DNA of 22,288 nucleotides from an uncultured Clostridia bacterium (GTDB taxonomy: Bacteria; Bacillota; Clostridia; Oscillospirales; Acutalibacteraceae). Positions 15,047-22,205 of the stretch are shown here, in pieces (the stretch's first letter is position 1; the number at the start of each line of letters is the position of its first letter). The stretch lies in contig CAMOWP010000008.1 in the NCBI GenBank assembly GCA_946628455.1, forward strand, positions 1 to 22,288, read 5' to 3'. Position numbers and translations under genes: made by a program. Below the pieces are notes generated by a model. The model did no database searches. It saw only the letters and a program-made list of their open reading frames with translations, and was not told the origin of the DNA.

Positions 15047-15430
15047 ATGTTTACAGATAAAGAGATTAATGCAAAGCAGTTAAGCCCGCTGAACCTCGCG
15101 TTTATCGGGGACTGCATATATGAAATAGTTGTGCGCGAAAGCATTGTTGCCGAGGCTAACCGCCGCGTTCAGGATCTCCACGCCGAAAGCGTTAAATACG
15201 TCAGCGCGAAGGCTCAATGCGAGGCTTACGACAAAATAAAGGACGTTCTCAGCGAGGAGGAAACGGCAGTTTTTAAGCGTGGAAGGAACGCCAAGGTCAG
15301 CCACTCGCCGAAATCGGCAACTCAGGGCGAATACCATATCGCAACGGGCGTTGAAGCGCTTTTCGGCTGGCTGTATCTCAATGACGAGAAAGACAGGATA
15401 AATGAATTGTTTAAAATAATACTAAAATAA
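15047..15430 (+). CDS. mrnC: Mini-ribonuclease III
   Basis: A 127-residue protein consisting only of the RNase III catalytic domain, without a double-stranded RNA binding domain, as in Mini-III. LAFIGDCIYE (17-26) carries catalytic Asp22, FKRGRNAK (76-83) is the family signature and ATGVEALFGWLYL (99-111) carries catalytic Glu104. Mini-III matures the 5' and 3' ends of 23S rRNA in Firmicutes. It lies 52 bp after obg on the same strand. No Shine-Dalgarno stands at the usual distance from the ATG; GGAG at 15007-15010 lies on the far side of a 21-nt hairpin. An intrinsic terminator follows directly. Confidence 0.94.
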   Translation: MFTDKEINAKQLSPLNLAFIGDCIYEIVVRESIVAEANRRVQDLHAESVKYVSAKAQCEAYDKIKDVLSEEETAVFKRGRNAKVSHSPKSATQGEYHIATGVEALFGWLYLNDEKDRINELFKIILK

Positions 15431-15453
15431 AAGCGAGCTTTTGCTCGCTTTTT
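15431..15453. terminator. Shared terminator between mrnC and the CDF transporter gene
   Basis: AAGCGAGC (15431-15438), TTTT loop, GCTCGCTT (15443-15450) followed by TTT. It begins right after the mrnC stop and overlaps the stop codon region (15452-15454) of the convergent gene, so it can serve both directions. Confidence 0.85.
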
Positions 15454-16606
15454 ATGTGTATGAATGTTCAATATTGATATTAAGTTTTAAATCAGGGAGC
15501 TTTGAGTGATAGATTTCGGTCAGAGCTCCTTCAATTTCGCTTTCTTTGCCCTCGTAATCAAAAGGAGTTACTAAATCAAACGAGAGCGTTTTTGTTTCAT
15601 CATCTTCGGTAATCCTTAAATCGTGGAAGGTAAAATCAGGGTTATAATCGCTTAAAATTATCTCCGTCAGCGTTTTAATGTTTGAATATTCAGCGTCATC
15701 CTCAATGGGGTCGGTATGTATGCAGATGTCAATTCCGAGCGTTTCAGTTATCTCCCGCTCCACGCGGTCAATAGCATTGTGAACGGTAATTAAATCCAGA
15801 TTGGACGCAACCTCTGCATGAGCTGAGGCTATACTCCTGCCTGCTCCGTAATTATGGACAATTAAATCATGAACGCCGAGAATTATATCATCGCTTAGAA
15901 TTATGCTTTCAATTTTATCGGTAAGCTCCTTTGATGGCGGCTCTCCAAGCAGCGGCGAAAGAATATCCTTTACGACAAAAAATCCTGAGAAGAATACGAA
16001 AACGGCAACCGCAAAGCCGACTATTCCGTCAATCATAGGAATATTAAATTTTCCTGCAAGGATTAAAGCAGCGGCTGTTGACGAGGTAGCAATGCAGTCG
16101 TTAAGACTGTCTTTCACAACCACCTTCATATTGAGATTATTTGTCAGATGATAGAGTTTTCGGTTGAAATATGCCATCCAAAGCTTAACCGCAACGGCAA
16201 AAACGAGCACAATGAGATATGACGCGCTGAACTTGACCGTTTCGGGATGAATAATTTTTGCTACAGCGCTTTTGCCGAGCTCAAAGCTCATAACAAAAAT
16301 CGAAAACGCAACAATAAGAGCAGATATGTACTCCGCTCTTCCGTGGCCGAACGGGTGCTCCTTGTCAACAGGCTTGCTTGCAAGCTTTGCTCCTACTATC
16401 GTGACGGTATTTACTCCTGCGTCAGTCAGATTATTCACTGCGTCTGCGGTAATGGAAACAGCTCCCGTAAACGCTCCGAGTATGAACTTAAATGCACAAA
16501 GTATTAAATTGCATATAATTCCGGACCAGCCGCTGAGAAGGCTGAACGCTTCGCGGCTTTCGCCTTCCGATTTATTCTGAACATATTTAATCAGCAGTCT
16601 GCTCAT
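15452..16606 (-). CDS. Cation diffusion facilitator transporter, likely Mn(II) efflux
   Basis: A 384-residue CDF protein with six transmembrane helices (about 27-45, 47-70, 92-112, 128-147, 165-185, 188-212) and a long C-terminal cytoplasmic domain (about 220-384). Metal site A is visible as Asn58-x3-Asp62 in helix 2 (DAVNNLTD) and Asp166-x3-Asp170 in helix 5 (DSLND). Zinc CDFs normally have a His-x3-Asp here; the Asn/Asp pattern is the one associated with manganese exporters such as MntE. HPFGHGRAEY (84-93) is the usual conserved loop. The C-terminal domain has an extra His/Asp-rich stretch after the standard fold (DICIHTDPIEDD and beyond), longer than in minimal CDFs. The ATG is preceded by CGGAGTGA. 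It is transcribed alone, away from the tRNA block. Confidence 0.92.
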   Translation of the reverse strand: MSRLLIKYVQNKSEGESREAFSLLSGWSGIICNLILCAFKFILGAFTGAVSITADAVNNLTDAGVNTVTIVGAKLASKPVDKEHPFGHGRAEYISALIVAFSIFVMSFELGKSAVAKIIHPETVKFSASYLIVLVFAVAVKLWMAYFNRKLYHLTNNLNMKVVVKDSLNDCIATSSTAAALILAGKFNIPMIDGIVGFAVAVFVFFSGFFVVKDILSPLLGEPPSKELTDKIESIILSDDIILGVHDLIVHNYGAGRSIASAHAEVASNLDLITVHNAIDRVEREITETLGIDICIHTDPIEDDAEYSNIKTLTEIILSDYNPDFTFHDLRITEDDETKTLSFDLVTPFDYEGKESEIEGALTEIYHSKLPDLKLNINIEHSYT

Positions 16607-16679
16607 AAAATCACTCCGATTAATTATTATTCACTGATAGCTTAATTATTCAATATGTACGCTATTAGCATATAGTGTT

Positions 16680-16696
16680 GTCACAGGTTTGAGCCC
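16680..16696 (+). repeat. Inverted tRNA T-arm fragment, copy 1
   Basis: GTCACAGGTTTGAGCCC matches nucleotides 46-62 of the nearby tRNA-Val with one change (T for C), but in the opposite orientation to the tRNA gene. The shared stretch with copy 2 extends left (AGTGTTGTCACAGGTT, 16674-16689). No other part of a tRNA surrounds it. Confidence 0.75.
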
Positions 16697-16729
16697 TTTC
16701 CTTAAGATACACCTTTGGTTTCAATCAAT

Positions 16730-16776
16730 AAAAGACACACCAAAATGGTGTGTCTTTGGTGGGAACAACAGGGCTC
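16730..16776 (-). repeat. Duplicated tRNA-Val 3' end plus terminator
   Basis: A 47-bp block identical to 16948-16994, the tRNA-Val terminator and the last 20 nt of the tRNA including CCA, displaced by 218 bp. Identity stops inside the T-arm after GGGCTC (16771-16776). The hairpin TGGTGTGTCTTT and its partner are intact. Duplication of a tRNA 3' end is the usual footprint of site-specific integration, but a slipped tandem duplication would look similar. Confidence 0.85.
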
Positions 16777-16801
16777 TCGTCCAAACATATTACGCTGTCG
16801 G

Positions 16802-16823
16802 AATAAATCGCCGGCGATTTATT
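16802..16823. repeat. Perfect 22-bp palindrome
   Basis: AATAAATCGCC (16802-16812) is followed directly by its exact reverse complement GGCGATTTATT (16813-16823), with no spacer. It is flanked by a wider inverted pair AAACATAT (16783-16790) and ATATGTTT (16836-16843). Confidence 0.85.
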
Positions 16824-16850
16824 AATGACTGCTACATATGTTTCTCCTCT

Positions 16851-16877
16851 CAGCGACGGTACAAGTATCCGTCGCTG
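16851..16877. repeat. Perfect 9-bp-arm hairpin
   Basis: CAGCGACGG (16851-16859), a 9-nt spacer and CCGTCGCTG (16869-16877), followed by TTT. It could act as a weak plus-strand terminator, but no plus-strand gene precedes it. Confidence 0.6.
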
Positions 16878-16888
16878 TTTAGAGTGTT

Positions 16889-16905
16889 GTCACAGGTTCG
16901 AGCCC
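16889..16905 (+). repeat. Inverted tRNA T-arm fragment, copy 2
   Basis: GTCACAGGTTCGAGCCC is an exact 17-nt inverted copy of the tRNA-Val segment 16989-17005. It lies 209 bp from copy 1, close to the 218-bp displacement of the terminator/tRNA-end block, as expected for a diverged tandem duplication. Confidence 0.8.
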
Positions 16906-16942
16906 GTAATAATTTAAACACACCTTTATATTAATAACTGAT

Positions 16943-16974
16943 GAAGAAAAAGACACACCAAAATGGTGTGTCTT
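16943..16974 (-). terminator. Terminator of tRNA-Val
   Basis: A 12-bp perfect stem (16949-16960 with 16964-16975) and 3-nt loop start at the CCA end of the tRNA on the minus strand, with TTTTCTTC after it. The stem overlaps the last tRNA base by one position. Confidence 0.85.
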
Positions 16975-17050
16975 TGGTGGGAACAACAGGGCTCGAACCT
17001 GTGACCCCCTGCTTGTAAGGCAGGTGCTCTCCCAGCTGAGCTATGCTCCC
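16975..17050 (-). tRNA. tRNA-Val (anticodon UAC)
   Basis: A 76-nt tRNA with encoded CCA. Acceptor GGGAGCA pairs with TGTTCCC (one G-T), D-arm GCTC/GAGC, anticodon stem CCTGC/GCAGG with loop CTTACAA (anticodon TAC), variable loop GGGTC, T-arm ACAGG-TTCGAGC-CCTGT, discriminator A. UAC reads valine GUN codons. It has its own promoter and terminator. Its 3' end is duplicated at 16757-16776. Confidence 0.97.
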
Positions 17051-17063
17051 GTCAGCGATATTA

Positions 17064-17091
17064 ATTATATCACATCATTTTATTTTGTCAA
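17064..17091 (-). promoter_or_regulatory. Consensus promoter of tRNA-Val
   Basis: On the minus strand, -35 TTGACA (17086-17091), 16-bp spacer, -10 TATAAT (17064-17069); both boxes match the consensus in all six positions. The start lies near 17057. The -35 box is 3 bp from the stop codon of the LRR gene. Confidence 0.85.
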
Positions 17092-17094
17092 GAA

Positions 17095-19683
17095 TTATTT
17101 GGTTTTTATACTCTTAAATTTTGACAACTCGCCATAGTACGTATTACCGTTTTTCGTTTTGTAAGAACGAATGCGGAAATAATACATTTTCTTTGATTTA
17201 AGTCCTTTTATTGTTTTGACGGCGACCTTTTTGTTTGCAACCTTAACGCAGGTGCTTTTATTTGTAGAGCCTTTAAGGTCGGACTTTTTGGTTGAATAAT
17301 AGATAAGATAGCCGTCCGCCTTTTTATCCTTAGTCCATTTAAGCGTTACCGCACCTTTGCCTGCTATAGCCTTTTTTATTTTCTGCTTATAATAATATCT
17401 TCTGCTTGTAACGGAATAATCTCCCCTTTGCCACTGTCCGTTTACAATTTTATAAGCGGCAAACCTGAACTCATAAAGCTGATTTGCCTTCAGCTTTTTA
17501 AGGGTGTAAGACGTTTTTCCGTTGGTCCATCTTCCAGTCCAGCCCTTGTCGCCCACACGGCGATACATAATTCTGTAATTCAGCGCGCCTTTAACCGGTG
17601 AGAACGTAATCTCCATACTCTTTGTTTTAGAATGAGACTTTGTTTTTATTTTGTTTACCTTTTTGATTTTTTTGTTTACAGGCGCTTTTTCAGTTTCTTC
17701 ATCAGTCGGCGTGTTATGCTTCGGAACTGTCTCTTCCTTAGTTGCGCCGCATTCCGTACAGGTAAAGAGCTTTATTCCCGTTGCGGTATAGCTTGGCTGT
17801 TTTGTTATAACGCCTTCGTCCCAGCTATGCTCAATAATATCGGTATAGCTGTCAATATAACTGTAACCGCAGACGGAACACTTATGCTCGGTATAGCCCT
17901 GCGCAGTACAGGTAGGGGGCGTCACAAACGCATTGAAGCTATGCCCTTTAGCTTTAATCGGATTTCTTACAGTCATTGAGCATTCAGCGCATCTTGTTTC
18001 AACATATCCGTCTTCCGTACAGCTTGACGGTTGCACCTGATTTGTTTTTAACAGGTGCTTTATGTTGATATAAAACCAAAATTGTCCGCCGCCCTTTGTG
18101 TCGTATTCAACATAGCAGCGCTGTTTTCCTACTCCCCTGTCAATATCAAGATAGATTCTGCCCGTTTCCTTATCATAGGTAAAGCCGTCGCCTTCGCCTG
18201 ATGAAAGAACGGTGAAACGTGATAAATATTCAGCTTCAACGCCTTCCTTTTTAAGGTCAATATAAGGCATTTTCTTTTCGCTGTCATAATAATGCGAAAA
18301 CTCTTTTTCATCTGTTTCCAATGAACAGTAAGACGCGCTTGCTATTGCAGAGTTTTCAAGGTTTACATACATAAGGTTATTATAACTGCAATCGAGCCAT
18401 GAAAGCTTTGTGTTATTCAAAACATCGAGCTTTGAAATACAGTTATGTGAACAGATAAGAGTTTTAAGCTCTTCCAGCTTTGTAACATCAAGTGATTGCA
18501 GAGCATTCCACGAACAATTAAGTTCCTGAAGAGAATGATTATCTGAAAGATTAAGCGAAGAAATATTGTTATTGCTGCACGAAAAATCCTCAAGCGCCTG
18601 GCAACCCGAAATATCAACAGAATCAAGCTTATTATTATAACAAAACAGGGTTTTCAAATTTGACGCTCCGTTAAGATTAAGCGAAGAAATATTGTTATTG
18701 CTGCACGAAAAATCTTCAAGCGCCTGACAGCCCGAAACATCAATAGAATCAAGCTTATTGTTATAACAATACAGGTTTTTCAGATTTGACGCTCCGTTAA
18801 GATTAAGCGAAGAAATATTGTTATTGCTGCACGAAAAATCTTCAAGCGCCTGACAGCCCGAAACATCAATAGAATCAAGCTTATTGTTATAACAATACAG
18901 GTTTTTCAGATTTGACGCTCCGTTAAGATTGACGGTTTCAAGCTTATTGTTATAACAGCTGACCATTTCAAGGGCTGTGTTCTTTGAAAGATCAAGCGCA
19001 GATAATTCGTTATTTTCACACAAAAAATATTTCAGCCCTGTATTAGCGGAAACATCAAGTGACGTAATCTTATTGTTTCGGCACGAAAATAATTCAAGAC
19101 TTTTTGACGGCGGAAGCTTAATGGAAGTAAACTCGTTATTATCCGTCACAAGTATTTTGAGAATTCTGCTGTTAGAAATATTTACAGCTTTGATTTTATT
19201 GTTTGTGCAAGACAGTAAAATAAGCTTTGAAGCGTTTGACAGATTAATAGTTTCAAGCTCATTATCGTTACACGAAAGACTCTGCAAATTCTTTGCCGTT
19301 CCGAGATTAAGCTTTGTCAGCGAACAGCCGTTACAGGTAACTCGCGCAAGATTGGCGTTCTGTGAAACATCAAGCGTTCCCAATTTAATTTCCGAAGTTG
19401 TAAGACTTTGAAGGGCAGTAAAGAACTTAATTCCCGTTAAGTCTGATACATTTTTGTTTGAATATTTGTAACTTGTGATGTCAATATCTGTTACTGCTTT
19501 GATTTCTGCGTCCGAAAGCTTGTTGTCTTTATTTTTGTCAAACTGTTTAACATAATTAAGAAATACAGCATCGGGAAAATTTGTTTTATTTATCGCAACA
19601 TCTGCTGCAAATGCATAAAACGGGGTTAATAAACTGATTATACTGATTACTGCTGATAAAAACAGTGCTGTTATTTTTTTCAT
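17095..19683 (-). CDS. Secreted leucine-rich repeat protein with EF-hand and Fn3-like domains
   Basis: An 862-residue surface or secreted protein. A signal peptide covers about 1-27 (MKKITALFLSAVISIISLL...AFA-AD). An EF-hand-like calcium loop lies at 49-60 (Asp49, Asn51, Asp53, Ser57, Glu60). Internalin-like LRRs run from about 90 to 445, with repeats such as LxxLxCxNNxIxxLxLS; residues 252-377 are three 42-residue tandem copies. Three CxxC segments follow (565/568, 602/605, 642/645) in C-T-x2-GY-x4-C-x2-C contexts, then a Lys/Thr-rich linker and two lysine-rich Fn3-like domains (about 685-765, 770-862). A binding or adhesion role is inferred. No LPxTG anchor is seen. The start is fixed by AGGAGG (19690-19695) six bases before ATG 19681-19683. 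The gene lies 40 bp after the GH3 gene, with no terminator between. Confidence 0.88.
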   Translation of the reverse strand: MKKITALFLSAVISIISLLTPFYAFAADVAINKTNFPDAVFLNYVKQFDKNKDNKLSDAEIKAVTDIDITSYKYSNKNVSDLTGIKFFTALQSLTTSEIKLGTLDVSQNANLARVTCNGCSLTKLNLGTAKNLQSLSCNDNELETINLSNASKLILLSCTNNKIKAVNISNSRILKILVTDNNEFTSIKLPPSKSLELFSCRNNKITSLDVSANTGLKYFLCENNELSALDLSKNTALEMVSCYNNKLETVNLNGASNLKNLYCYNNKLDSIDVSGCQALEDFSCSNNNISSLNLNGASNLKNLYCYNNKLDSIDVSGCQALEDFSCSNNNISSLNLNGASNLKTLFCYNNKLDSVDISGCQALEDFSCSNNNISSLNLSDNHSLQELNCSWNALQSLDVTKLEELKTLICSHNCISKLDVLNNTKLSWLDCSYNNLMYVNLENSAIASASYCSLETDEKEFSHYYDSEKKMPYIDLKKEGVEAEYLSRFTVLSSGEGDGFTYDKETGRIYLDIDRGVGKQRCYVEYDTKGGGQFWFYINIKHLLKTNQVQPSSCTEDGYVETRCAECSMTVRNPIKAKGHSFNAFVTPPTCTAQGYTEHKCSVCGYSYIDSYTDIIEHSWDEGVITKQPSYTATGIKLFTCTECGATKEETVPKHNTPTDEETEKAPVNKKIKKVNKIKTKSHSKTKSMEITFSPVKGALNYRIMYRRVGDKGWTGRWTNGKTSYTLKKLKANQLYEFRFAAYKIVNGQWQRGDYSVTSRRYYYKQKIKKAIAGKGAVTLKWTKDKKADGYLIYYSTKKSDLKGSTNKSTCVKVANKKVAVKTIKGLKSKKMYYFRIRSYKTKNGNTYYGELSKFKSIKTK
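18553..18930 (-). repeat. Three 126-bp tandem repeats inside the LRR gene
   Basis: The units are 18805-18930, 18679-18804 and 18553-18678; each encodes two LRRs (42 residues). The 126-bp periods starting at 18661 and 18787 are identical base for base, and identity runs on to about 18930. The third unit has scattered changes. This suggests a recent in-frame expansion by slippage or recombination. Confidence 0.92.
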
Positions 19684-19723
19684 TTCTTTCCTCCTGGGGT
19701 AATGCTGGGGTAAAATGCTGTAA

Positions 19724-22147
19724 TCACAGCTTGAGATCAATAACTGCTCTGAGAACATTCATAGCGCTTCGCTGCATTTCGCCGAGCGTTATTCCGAGGG
19801 GCTTGCCGTAGGATTTGAGGAGCGTTCCGTCAGGCTTGCCGTTTGTAACGCGGGCTCCGCCCGGCATTAAAACGTCAACCTGGGCTCTTACTCTGTACGC
19901 CTGGTCCGTCACATTTTCAAACTCGTGGCTTCTTTCCGATTTCATCCACCAGTCCGTCATAACGCAGCCGTTGTAATTCCATTCGCCTCTTAAAATCGTA
20001 GTGCAGAGGTCATAGTTATAATGGCCGTAAACGCCGTTGATTCTGTTATAAGAGGTCATAATGTTTTTCGGCGCCGCTTCCTTAACGCAGATTTCAAAGC
20101 CCTTGAGATAGATTTCCCTGAGCGCTCTTTCGGTAAGGCGGGAATCGTTCATATTGCGCCTGTATTCCTGAGAGTTAACGGCAAAATGCTTCGGGCAGGC
20201 GGAAACGCCCGCGCTCTGAATTCCCTGAACCGCAGCGACGGCGATTTTTCCCGTCAGGAACGGGTCCTCGCTGTAATACTCAAAGTTTCTTCCGCAAAGC
20301 GGATTTCTGTGAATATTGATTCCCGGAGCGAGGAGAACGTCAGTGCCTCTGTCCTTCATCTCCTTTGAAATAGCCGAATAAAGCTCCTCAACGAGCGCTG
20401 TATCAAAGGTGCAGGCAAGAAGCGTTCCGATAGGGATAAGCGAGCAGGAGGCTCTGAGCCTTATGCCCGAGGGTCCGTCAGTTGTTATAATCGGCTTAAC
20501 GCCCTTTTCCCTGAGTGAATCAAGAACGCCGCCGAACGCGCCGGCATTGCCCTTAGCGCCGAGAGCGCTGTCCATTTTATAATCGCCCCTTGTAATTGCT
20601 TCAAGCTCGTCAAGACTGAGCTGAGCCGTAAATTCCTCAAGGGTATTCTTACCGTTTTTAACGTCAGAAAGCTTAATGCCTCTGTCTCCCGTCATAGGTA
20701 TATCAGGCGGGAGGTTATTAATAATCCTTGCGCCGAGGTCAAAGCGCTGAGACGGAGAGTTTTTAATCTTTTCAACCCTGCCGCTTTTGCCCTCTCTTGC
20801 GCAGATAATTTCAAACGAGCTCTCGGGAGCGGAAGCCTGCTTTAGCTGAACGAAAATCTCCGTTTTCTCCTGATAATATGTATAAACGCACTCGGCATCC
20901 CTTACATTTTTGCCGACGAAGAAATTATACTCGCCTTTTTCGGTTACGTAGGCATATCTGAAGCCGCTGTCTCCGCAGTCGTCATACGAGGTGAGGCAGT
21001 AAAACGGGATAAAGATATTAACTTTTTCGCTTTCATTCGGAGCAAGCTCCTTTGTTTTAGCGAAGCCGACAAGCTCTCTTGACGGATTGCCGAGCGCCCC
21101 GCAGGGCTTTTCAACGTAAACCTGAACAGCTTCCTTTCCGCTGAACTTACCGATATTTTTAATGTTTAAAGAAACCTCAAAGCCGTCCTCGCATGGCTTA
21201 ACCTTCGCCTTGCCGTACTTGAAATCTGTGTACGAAAGCCCGAAGCCGAACGGATAGAGCACACAGTCCTTTTTAAACGTTTCAAAATATCTGTAGCCAA
21301 CGTAAATATCCTCGGCATAGTAGTTATAATCCTTGCCGCCGAAATTTGCGGAGCTGAGGTAATCCTCATATCTTTCAGCTATCGTATCGGTAAGCTTTCC
21401 GCTTGGAGACACCTTGCCTGAAAGAAGGTCCGCAACTGCGTTTCCGCTTTCCATTCCTCCCTGCCATACGTACATAACGGCGCTTATACGCTCGCCGTAG
21501 CCCTTGACCCAGCTCATATCAATTATTCCGCCTACGTTGAGCAGAACTATTACCTTTTTAAAGAACTTGGTTGTGAGGTTAAGCATTTTAACCTCGGAGT
21601 CGGTAAGATAATAGCTTCCCTTTTCAAGAAGGTTATCCCTGTCCTCGCCCGCGCTTCTTCCGATTGTTACAATTGCAACGTCGCTCACGTTTGCGGCGCG
21701 GCTGACTATTGCGTCAGTAAGAGGCATATCCGGATAGTAAAGAGGCCACTTTCCCCATACGCCGTGATTAATCGGGTTTTGAGCTTCCCAATCGGCATAA
21801 ATTTTGTCAAGCTCTTCGTTGAGCTCAAGCGCTTCGCAGTTTTTAATTCCCTGCGCAAGGCTGACCTCATACGGGCGGTTAACGTCTCCGCCTGAGCCGT
21901 ATCCAACGTAAAACCAGGACCTGCTGACTCTTGAAAAAAGAGAAACCCGCGTGCCCTTTTCAAGCGGAAGAGCTCCGTCGTTTTTAAGCAGAACGGCGCC
22001 GTCCGCAGCTACCCTTCTCACAAGCTCGGGCATACCCTCGGTTATGATTTTAGGCTCACTGGCTCTGTCTATCGCCTCCTGAGAAAGCCCGCTTACGTTG
22101 TTTGCTATATCTGTTACCATCTGATAAATCCTGTCCTTTAATTTCAC
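19724..22147 (-). CDS. Glycoside hydrolase family 3 beta-glucosidase, domain-permuted
   Basis: An 807-residue GH3 enzyme whose domains run in the order C-domain, Fn3-like, N-domain, opposite to usual GH3. The alpha/beta sandwich comes first (about 40-310: DGAVLLKNDGALPL, GRSAGEDRDN with candidate acid/base Glu168, SGKLTDT, YPFGFGLSYT). The Fn3-like domain is at about 320-412. The TIM-barrel follows (about 500-807: TTDGPSGIR 555-563, HRNPLCGRNFEYYSEDP 613-629, Lys653-His654, and MTDWW with the nucleophile Asp732). It removes non-reducing beta-linked glucose or related sugars from plant oligosaccharides. No signal peptide, so it is cytoplasmic. The same permutation is known in Ruminococcus albus and Butyrivibrio enzymes. 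The start is GTG (22145-22147) after AAGGCGGTGAG. The LRR gene follows 40 bp downstream. Confidence 0.93.
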   Translation of the reverse strand: MKLKDRIYQMVTDIANNVSGLSQEAIDRASEPKIITEGMPELVRRVAADGAVLLKNDGALPLEKGTRVSLFSRVSRSWFYVGYGSGGDVNRPYEVSLAQGIKNCEALELNEELDKIYADWEAQNPINHGVWGKWPLYYPDMPLTDAIVSRAANVSDVAIVTIGRSAGEDRDNLLEKGSYYLTDSEVKMLNLTTKFFKKVIVLLNVGGIIDMSWVKGYGERISAVMYVWQGGMESGNAVADLLSGKVSPSGKLTDTIAERYEDYLSSANFGGKDYNYYAEDIYVGYRYFETFKKDCVLYPFGFGLSYTDFKYGKAKVKPCEDGFEVSLNIKNIGKFSGKEAVQVYVEKPCGALGNPSRELVGFAKTKELAPNESEKVNIFIPFYCLTSYDDCGDSGFRYAYVTEKGEYNFFVGKNVRDAECVYTYYQEKTEIFVQLKQASAPESSFEIICAREGKSGRVEKIKNSPSQRFDLGARIINNLPPDIPMTGDRGIKLSDVKNGKNTLEEFTAQLSLDELEAITRGDYKMDSALGAKGNAGAFGGVLDSLREKGVKPIITTDGPSGIRLRASCSLIPIGTLLACTFDTALVEELYSAISKEMKDRGTDVLLAPGINIHRNPLCGRNFEYYSEDPFLTGKIAVAAVQGIQSAGVSACPKHFAVNSQEYRRNMNDSRLTERALREIYLKGFEICVKEAAPKNIMTSYNRINGVYGHYNYDLCTTILRGEWNYNGCVMTDWWMKSERSHEFENVTDQAYRVRAQVDVLMPGGARVTNGKPDGTLLKSYGKPLGITLGEMQRSAMNVLRAVIDLKL

Positions 22148-22171
22148 TTAGCTCACCGCCTTAACTAATTT

Positions 22172-22205
22172 ATTATATACTATCATATTAAAGCTTGTTT
22201 GTAAA
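22172..22205 (-). promoter_or_regulatory. Probable promoter region of the GH3 gene
   Basis: On the minus strand a TTTACA box (22200-22205) and, 17 bp later, TAGTAT; a perfect TATAAT (22172-22177) follows five bases further on. Either pair could be used. The remaining sequence to 22288 shows no gene or clear repeat. Confidence 0.4.

Noticed and set aside
16730..16776. A second tRNA-Val gene
   Set aside because: Only the last 20 nt (T-arm 3' side, acceptor and CCA) are present; no anticodon or D-arm precedes it.
16689..16934. Small open frame of 81 codons across the tRNA-derived repeats
   Set aside because: It runs through the duplicated terminator and palindromes, has no ribosome binding site and its translation resembles nothing; best explained as chance.
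18553..18930. Possible CRISPR array
   Set aside because: The repeats are 126 bp, directly adjacent without spacers and in frame with LRR coding sequence.
19684..19758. Upstream in-frame extension of the LRR gene, with a start at 19758 overlapping the GH3 gene end
   Set aside because: No ribosome binding site there; AGGAGG sits six bases before ATG 19681-19683, which begins a textbook signal peptide.
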